This document shows positions 59,790-64,000 of a stretch of DNA of 64,000 nt, one piece after another. Numbering within the stretch: the first letter of the stretch is position 1; the number at the start of each line of letters is the position of its first letter. Under the pieces are notes generated by a model. That model saw only the letters and a program-made list of their open reading frames with translations. It made no database searches and had not been told where the DNA came from. The stretch is taken from positions 1,064,132 to 1,128,131 of the forward strand of contig NZ_LFJC01000003.1 of NCBI RefSeq assembly GCF_002776695.1. The letters run 5' to 3'. A program made the translations under genes and the position numbers. The stretch is from Bradyrhizobium nitroreducens (GTDB lineage Bacteria > Pseudomonadota > Alphaproteobacteria > Rhizobiales > Xanthobacteraceae).

Positions 59790-60784
59790 GGCCGCGCCTT
59801 TCCGACGCCGATGACATCCATCAGCGTGCCCCAGATGCCCTTGGGCAGGAACAGCACGAACAGCACGAAGATCGCGCCGACGACAATCTGCCAATGCGGC
59901 GTCCAGAGCGAGATGACGTCCTCCAGGATCAGGAAGCTCGCCGCGCCGACGAAGGGCCCGAAGAAGCTGCGGGCGCCGCCGAGCAGCACCATCATCACGA
60001 TCATGCCCGAGGTCTGGTAATGCAGGATGTCCAACGGCACGATCGACAGATGCAGCGCCAGCATGCAGCCGCCGAGCGAGGAGATGGCGCCCGACAGCAT
60101 GAACACGACCAGCTTGCTCCGCTCGACGTCATAGCCGCAGGCCCGCGCACGCTGCTCGTTCTCGCGGATCGCCTCGATGACGGCTCCGAACGGCGAGTTC
60201 AGGATGCGCGACTGGAACCACATCGCGAGCGCAGCGAGGGCCATCAGCACGTAATATTTGTTGACGGGATCGAGGAAATTGACCTGGAGGCCGAACAGGC
60301 TGATGCGATCGACGGTGAAGCCGCGCAGGCCGTTCTCGCCGCCAGTGAAGGACGCCGCCTGCAGCGCGACATAATAGACCAGCTGGGCCAAAGCGAGCGT
60401 CACCATGGAGAAATAGATGCCGCGGGTCCGCGTCGAGACGATGCCGATCGCGGCGGCGAGGCAGGTGCTGAGGGACACTGCGATCGGCACCGCCGCGAAC
60501 CACGGCACGCCATAGCGGCCGATCGCAATGCCGGTGAAATAGGCCCCTGCGCCGAAGAACGCCGCCTGGCCGAACGACAGCAGCCCGGTGTAGCCGAACA
60601 AGAGATTGTAGCCCATCACCACGACGCCGTAGATCAGGACATTGACCGCGAGCGCCTTGGACGGCAGCAGCCACGGCAGCAGGGCCAGCACGACGATCGA
60701 GAGCAGCACGCGGTGGTCGAGAATCCGGCCGATCCCGCTTGGCGCAGGCTTGGCGATGACCTCGCCGCTCGATGGTGACGTCAC
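59786..60784 (-). CDS. livM: Branched-chain amino-acid-type ABC permease LivM
   Basis: Permease of 332 residues with about nine membrane segments; typical LLFGYTGLLSFGQAAFFGAGAY and the loop ENEQRARACGYDVERSKL. It overlaps both livH and livG. Confidence 0.94.
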   Translation of the reverse strand: MTSPSSGEVIAKPAPSGIGRILDHRVLLSIVVLALLPWLLPSKALAVNVLIYGVVVMGYNLLFGYTGLLSFGQAAFFGAGAYFTGIAIGRYGVPWFAAVPIAVSLSTCLAAAIGIVSTRTRGIYFSMVTLALAQLVYYVALQAASFTGGENGLRGFTVDRISLFGLQVNFLDPVNKYYVLMALAALAMWFQSRILNSPFGAVIEAIRENEQRARACGYDVERSKLVVFMLSGAISSLGGCMLALHLSIVPLDILHYQTSGMIVMMVLLGGARSFFGPFVGAASFLILEDVISLWTPHWQIVVGAIFVLFVLFLPKGIWGTLMDVIGVGKARP

Positions 60785-61656
60785 GCCGTCCTCCCTCTCA
60801 CGCCGAACAGGCCTTGCGGGCGGATCAGAAGCACCACCGCCATCAGTGCGAACATGACGATGGTCGCCATTTCAGGGGCGAAGAGCGCCACCATGCTGAT
60901 GGAGATGCCGACCATGAGGCCGGCCACAACCGCCCCGACGATCGAGCCGAGGCCGCCGATCACGGTCACCACGAAGGCTTCCGCGAGCACGAGCGAGCCC
61001 ATCTCCGGATTGACGCTGCGCATGGGCCCCGCGAGCACGCCCCCGAGCGCGGCAAGCCCGACGCCGAGTCCGAAGATCGCAAGCCAGACCCGTCCGATGT
61101 CGACACCGAGCACCTGCATGATGGTGGGATCACGCGCACCCGCGCGCACGATCAGGCCGATGCGGGTCTTCTCCAGGGTCAGCCAGAGCACCAGCAACAC
61201 AACCGCCACCAGCGCGATGACGAACAGGCGATAGCGCGGGAAGAAGCCGATACCAAGATCGAGCACGCCGATCAGCTGCGGCGGGGTCGGAAACGGAATG
61301 CCGTCGCTGCCGAACACGATGCGCACGCCCTCGACCAGGATGTAGCTGAGGCCGAAGGTGAGCAGCAACGGATCGTCGATCGAGCGTCCATAGAGCCTGC
61401 GGATCAGGACGAACTCGATCAGCATGCCGAAGGCACCGATCAAAACGGGCGCAAGCAGCAGTCCCCACCAGAAGCTTCCAGTGAGGGACGCCAGATACAG
61501 CCCCGCATAGGCCCCGATCATGAACAGCGCGCCGTGGGCGAAATTCACCACCCCGAGCATGCCGAACACGATCGTCAGTCCAAGCCCAGTGATCACCAGG
61601 ACCGCCCCAAGGGCGATCCCGGAGAGAAGCTGCATGATGATCAGCGACAGGTCCAT
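60781..61656 (-). CDS. livH: Branched-chain amino-acid-type ABC permease LivH
   Basis: Permease of 291 residues with about eight membrane segments; GLGLTIVFGMLGVVNFAHGA and GARDPTIMQVLGVD are typical. It begins 12 bases after the binding-protein stop. Confidence 0.94.
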   Translation of the reverse strand: MDLSLIIMQLLSGIALGAVLVITGLGLTIVFGMLGVVNFAHGALFMIGAYAGLYLASLTGSFWWGLLLAPVLIGAFGMLIEFVLIRRLYGRSIDDPLLLTFGLSYILVEGVRIVFGSDGIPFPTPPQLIGVLDLGIGFFPRYRLFVIALVAVVLLVLWLTLEKTRIGLIVRAGARDPTIMQVLGVDIGRVWLAIFGLGVGLAALGGVLAGPMRSVNPEMGSLVLAEAFVVTVIGGLGSIVGAVVAGLMVGISISMVALFAPEMATIVMFALMAVVLLIRPQGLFGVRGRTA

Positions 61657-61668
61657 CTCAGCAAAGCT

Positions 61669-62910
61669 TCAGGTGGCGTGGCCGAGCTCGCTGCAGCTGC
61701 GCAGCATGTCGTCCGAGCCGGTGTCGTTGGCGAGAATGGCGAACAGATCGTTGTCGTTCGCCATGGCCGCCTTCTTCTTGGACTCCAGTACCAGCACCGA
61801 CTGCACCGACTGATGGTCGCATTTGCGGTAGTGCTGCGGGCCCTTGGTCAGATCATATTGCAGCTTCTCCAGCGCATCGATCACCTTGTCGGTGTCGGTG
61901 CCGCCGGCGGTCTGCATCGCGGCCAGCAGGGAGCCGACGCCGGAATAGCCGTAGGCACCGTAATCGGTCGGGATCGCGCCGCCATTGGCGGCCTTGAACG
62001 CCGCGTTGAACGCGCCTGCCGACTTGCTCTGCGCCTCCAGGCCCCAATAATAATTGGCGCCGCCGACCACGCCCTCGAACACGTCGGGACCGACCGCCAG
62101 CCGCTGATTGTGCAGAATGACCGGCACGACGATCTTCATCTGCTGCTTGACGCCGAAATCCACCGCCTGCTTGATCGCATTGGCCTGGTCGCGGCCGAAA
62201 TTGGAGATGCACAGCACATCCGGCCGCATCGACATCAGGCGCGGCATGAAGGTGGAGTAATCCGCCGCGCCAAACGGATGCAGGATCTCGCCGACATTGT
62301 CCGCGCCGATCGCAGCCTGCGCGCGCTTGAAGCCGCGCAGCATCTCATGGCCATAGGCATAGTCGGCGACGAGATGGGCGACCTTCATGCCCTTCTTCAG
62401 GGCCTGCCGCGCCACCGCCGCCGTCGTCATGTGCGGGTTCAGGGCTTCGTGGAAGGTATATTTGCTGAAGTCCTTGGCTTCGTTGATGGTGTCGGACTGG
62501 CTGATGGATACGTAGATCACGCCGCGGGCGCGGGTGACCTCGTTGACCGCGAGCTGCACGGCGCTGGAGAGCGCGCCGACCACTGCATGAACCTTGTCCT
62601 TCTCGATCAGCTCGAGCGTACGGGTCGCGGCCTCGCCGGCATTGAGCTTGTCGTCGCGCACGAGCAGCTCGACCTTGCGGCCGCCGATGCCGCCCTTGTC
62701 GTTGACGAGCTTGACGGCGAGCTCGGCGCATTTGACCTGATCGCGTGCCTCCGCGGCGAACGGGCCGGTGAGCGGCGTCGGGAAGCCGATCCGGATCGTC
62801 TCGTCTGCGGCGCGGCCCAGGCGAGGCATGGCGAGCAGCGCCGCGCCGGCCGAGAGGCCGGCGAGCGCGGTGCGGCGGGTTATCTTCGACGTTGAGCCGG
62901 ATGTGGACAT
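61669..62910 (-). CDS. Branched-chain amino-acid-type ABC binding protein
   Basis: Periplasmic binding protein of 413 residues. The N-terminus MSTSGSTSKITRRTALAG is Tat-like; the core TIRIGFPTPLTGPFAAEARDQ is the Liv/amide-type fold. The ligand is unknown. It is followed by livHMGF and preceded by a molybdenum hydroxylase gene on the same strand 22 bases away, so the ligand may be that enzyme's substrate. Confidence 0.92.
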   Translation of the reverse strand: MSTSGSTSKITRRTALAGLSAGAALLAMPRLGRAADETIRIGFPTPLTGPFAAEARDQVKCAELAVKLVNDKGGIGGRKVELLVRDDKLNAGEAATRTLELIEKDKVHAVVGALSSAVQLAVNEVTRARGVIYVSISQSDTINEAKDFSKYTFHEALNPHMTTAAVARQALKKGMKVAHLVADYAYGHEMLRGFKRAQAAIGADNVGEILHPFGAADYSTFMPRLMSMRPDVLCISNFGRDQANAIKQAVDFGVKQQMKIVVPVILHNQRLAVGPDVFEGVVGGANYYWGLEAQSKSAGAFNAAFKAANGGAIPTDYGAYGYSGVGSLLAAMQTAGGTDTDKVIDALEKLQYDLTKGPQHYRKCDHQSVQSVLVLESKKKAAMANDNDLFAILANDTGSDDMLRSCSELGHAT

Positions 62911-62932
62911 GATTTCCTCCAATTGTCTTTTT

Positions 62933-64000
62933 CTAGAAACGCTTCAGGGCTTTCAGGACTTTGGCGGGCGTGATCGGGATCGAATTGATCGTCGCACCGA
63001 ACGGCGCGAGCGCATCGTTGACGGCATTGAGCACGCAGGCCGAGGCCGCCGCGGTGCCCGCTTCGCCAACGCCCTTGGCACCGAGCACGGTGTCGGCGGT
63101 CGGCGTCTCGACATGGGCGATGACGATGTCGGGCATCTCCACCGACATCGGCACCAGATAGTCGGCGAGCGAGCCGTTCACGAGCTGGCCGGTCTCGCTG
63201 TAGCGGCACTCCTCGAACAGCGCTGCGCCCAGCCCTTGCACGATGCCGCCGCGGAGCTGTTCGTCGACCAGCATCGGATTGATGACGCGGCCGCAATCCT
63301 CGACGATGAAATGCTTCAGGAGCTTGATGAGCCCGGTCTCGACATCGACCTCCAGCGCGCAGCCCTGGATGCCGTTGGTGAAGGCAAAGGGATAGCCCTG
63401 CGGCGCGAAATGATGGCTCACGGTCAGCTGCGCCTGTGTGCCGGGCGGCAAGGTGTCAGAGCGGAAATAGGCGATGCGCGCGATCTCGGCGATCGGCAAA
63501 CGGGGCTTGCGCGTCGCAGCGTCCACGACCTCGCCGTCGACGATGTCGAGCGCCGCTGGCTGCTCCTGCAGAATGAGTGCGGCGATCTCCAGGATGTTGC
63601 GCTTGAGCGCGCGCGTGGCCTGCAGCGCGGTCTCGCCACCGATGCCGGCACCGCGGCAGGCCCAGGTCGCACCGCCATGCGGTGTCACCTCGGTATCTCC
63701 AGTGACGACCTTGACGTGCTCCTGCGCGATACCGAGCTGATCGGCCACGATCTGGCTGATGATCGCTTCGGTGCCCTGTCCCTGCTCGGTCACCGAGATC
63801 ATGCAGCGGACCTCGCCCGACGGAGTCAGGCTCAGTATCGCACCGTCCTGCGAGGAGATGCGCGCGCCCCCGACGCCGTAGAAAGCCGGACTGGGATTGG
63901 TGATCTCGACGAAGGTCGCAATGCCGATACCGCGATGGATGCCGCGCTTGCGCAGATCCGCCTGCTCGGCGCGCAGCGTGGGATAATCCATCATCTCGTG
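62933..64000 (-). CDS. Molybdenum hydroxylase large subunit (3' part, partial)
   Basis: C-terminal 355 residues of a xanthine-dehydrogenase-family molybdopterin subunit; the frame is open to the window edge, so the N-terminal part is missing. SVTEQGQGTEAIISQIVAD and the active-site KGVGEAGT (catalytic Glu) are clear. It is probably the first gene of an operon with the Liv transporter. The substrate is unknown. Confidence 0.92.
   Translation of the reverse strand, partial: HEMMDYPTLRAEQADLRKRGIHRGIGIATFVEITNPSPAFYGVGGARISSQDGAILSLTPSGEVRCMISVTEQGQGTEAIISQIVADQLGIAQEHVKVVTGDTEVTPHGGATWACRGAGIGGETALQATRALKRNILEIAALILQEQPAALDIVDGEVVDAATRKPRLPIAEIARIAYFRSDTLPPGTQAQLTVSHHFAPQGYPFAFTNGIQGCALEVDVETGLIKLLKHFIVEDCGRVINPMLVDEQLRGGIVQGLGAALFEECRYSETGQLVNGSLADYLVPMSVEMPDIVIAHVETPTADTVLGAKGVGEAGTAAASACVLNAVNDALAPFGATINSIPITPAKVLKALKRF

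Noticed and set aside
60772..62895. Plus-strand open frame (707 codons) across livM, livH and the binding-protein gene
   Set aside because: It spans three genuine opposite genes and is His/Arg/Asp-rich, typical of a shadow.

Overview
The window reads as chromosomal DNA of a Bradyrhizobium-type alphaproteobacterium. It is GC-rich, with many Tat- and Sec-exported proteins, several ABC systems and short palindromic repeats of the kind seen in Rhizobiales. No tRNA, rRNA, CRISPR array, transposase or integrase was found. About 60 protein genes are supported, plus pqqA, a 26-residue gene easily missed because of its size.

Left flank (1-9.1 kb): the 3' end of lon, a small basic protein, an HU-type DNA-binding protein, a thiolase, a Tat-exported GH1 beta-glucosidase, a polytopic membrane protein gene split by a frameshift, a GrlR-like protein and small hypotheticals.

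Central island (9.1-47.3 kb): almost everything fits periplasmic PQQ- and lanthanide-dependent alcohol oxidation with glutathione-linked formaldehyde disposal. It has a TonB receptor; a histidine kinase and a divergent LuxR-type regulator; S-formylglutathione hydrolase; a PQQ-associated ABC set (binding protein, beta-propeller, ATPase, permease, exported protein) that matches my memory of the lut lanthanide-transport order; a block of CXXCW protein, MxaJ-like protein, zinc metallohydrolase and SoxYZ-like carrier bracketed by two copies of one palindromic repeat; a second ABC system; an orphan pqqA; a four-EF-hand lanmodulin homologue; and a PQQ alcohol dehydrogenase with cytochrome c and a periplasmic binding protein. 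Further right are an AraC regulator, then xoxF, cytochrome c, glutathione-dependent formaldehyde dehydrogenase and gfa. Last come a molybdenum aldehyde/isoquinoline-type oxidoreductase and a third PQQ dehydrogenase followed by a Rieske protein. All three dehydrogenases carry the Asp-x-Asp signature of lanthanide enzymes, and no calcium-type mxaF is present. The inferred route is alcohol to aldehyde in the periplasm, electrons to cytochrome c or possibly the Rieske protein, and formaldehyde through Gfa, the dehydrogenase and FghA to formate.

Right flank (47.3-64 kb): a group III truncated haemoglobin, 3-hydroxybutyryl-CoA dehydrogenase, a PstS-like protein, a tungstate-type permease and binding protein with no ATPase nearby, small exported proteins, an acidic low-complexity protein, two damaged genes (a TonB-receptor stub and a metallo-beta-lactamase with a stop at codon 3), a GGDEF-EAL protein, and a Liv-type ABC operon behind the C-terminal part of a molybdenum hydroxylase that runs off the window.
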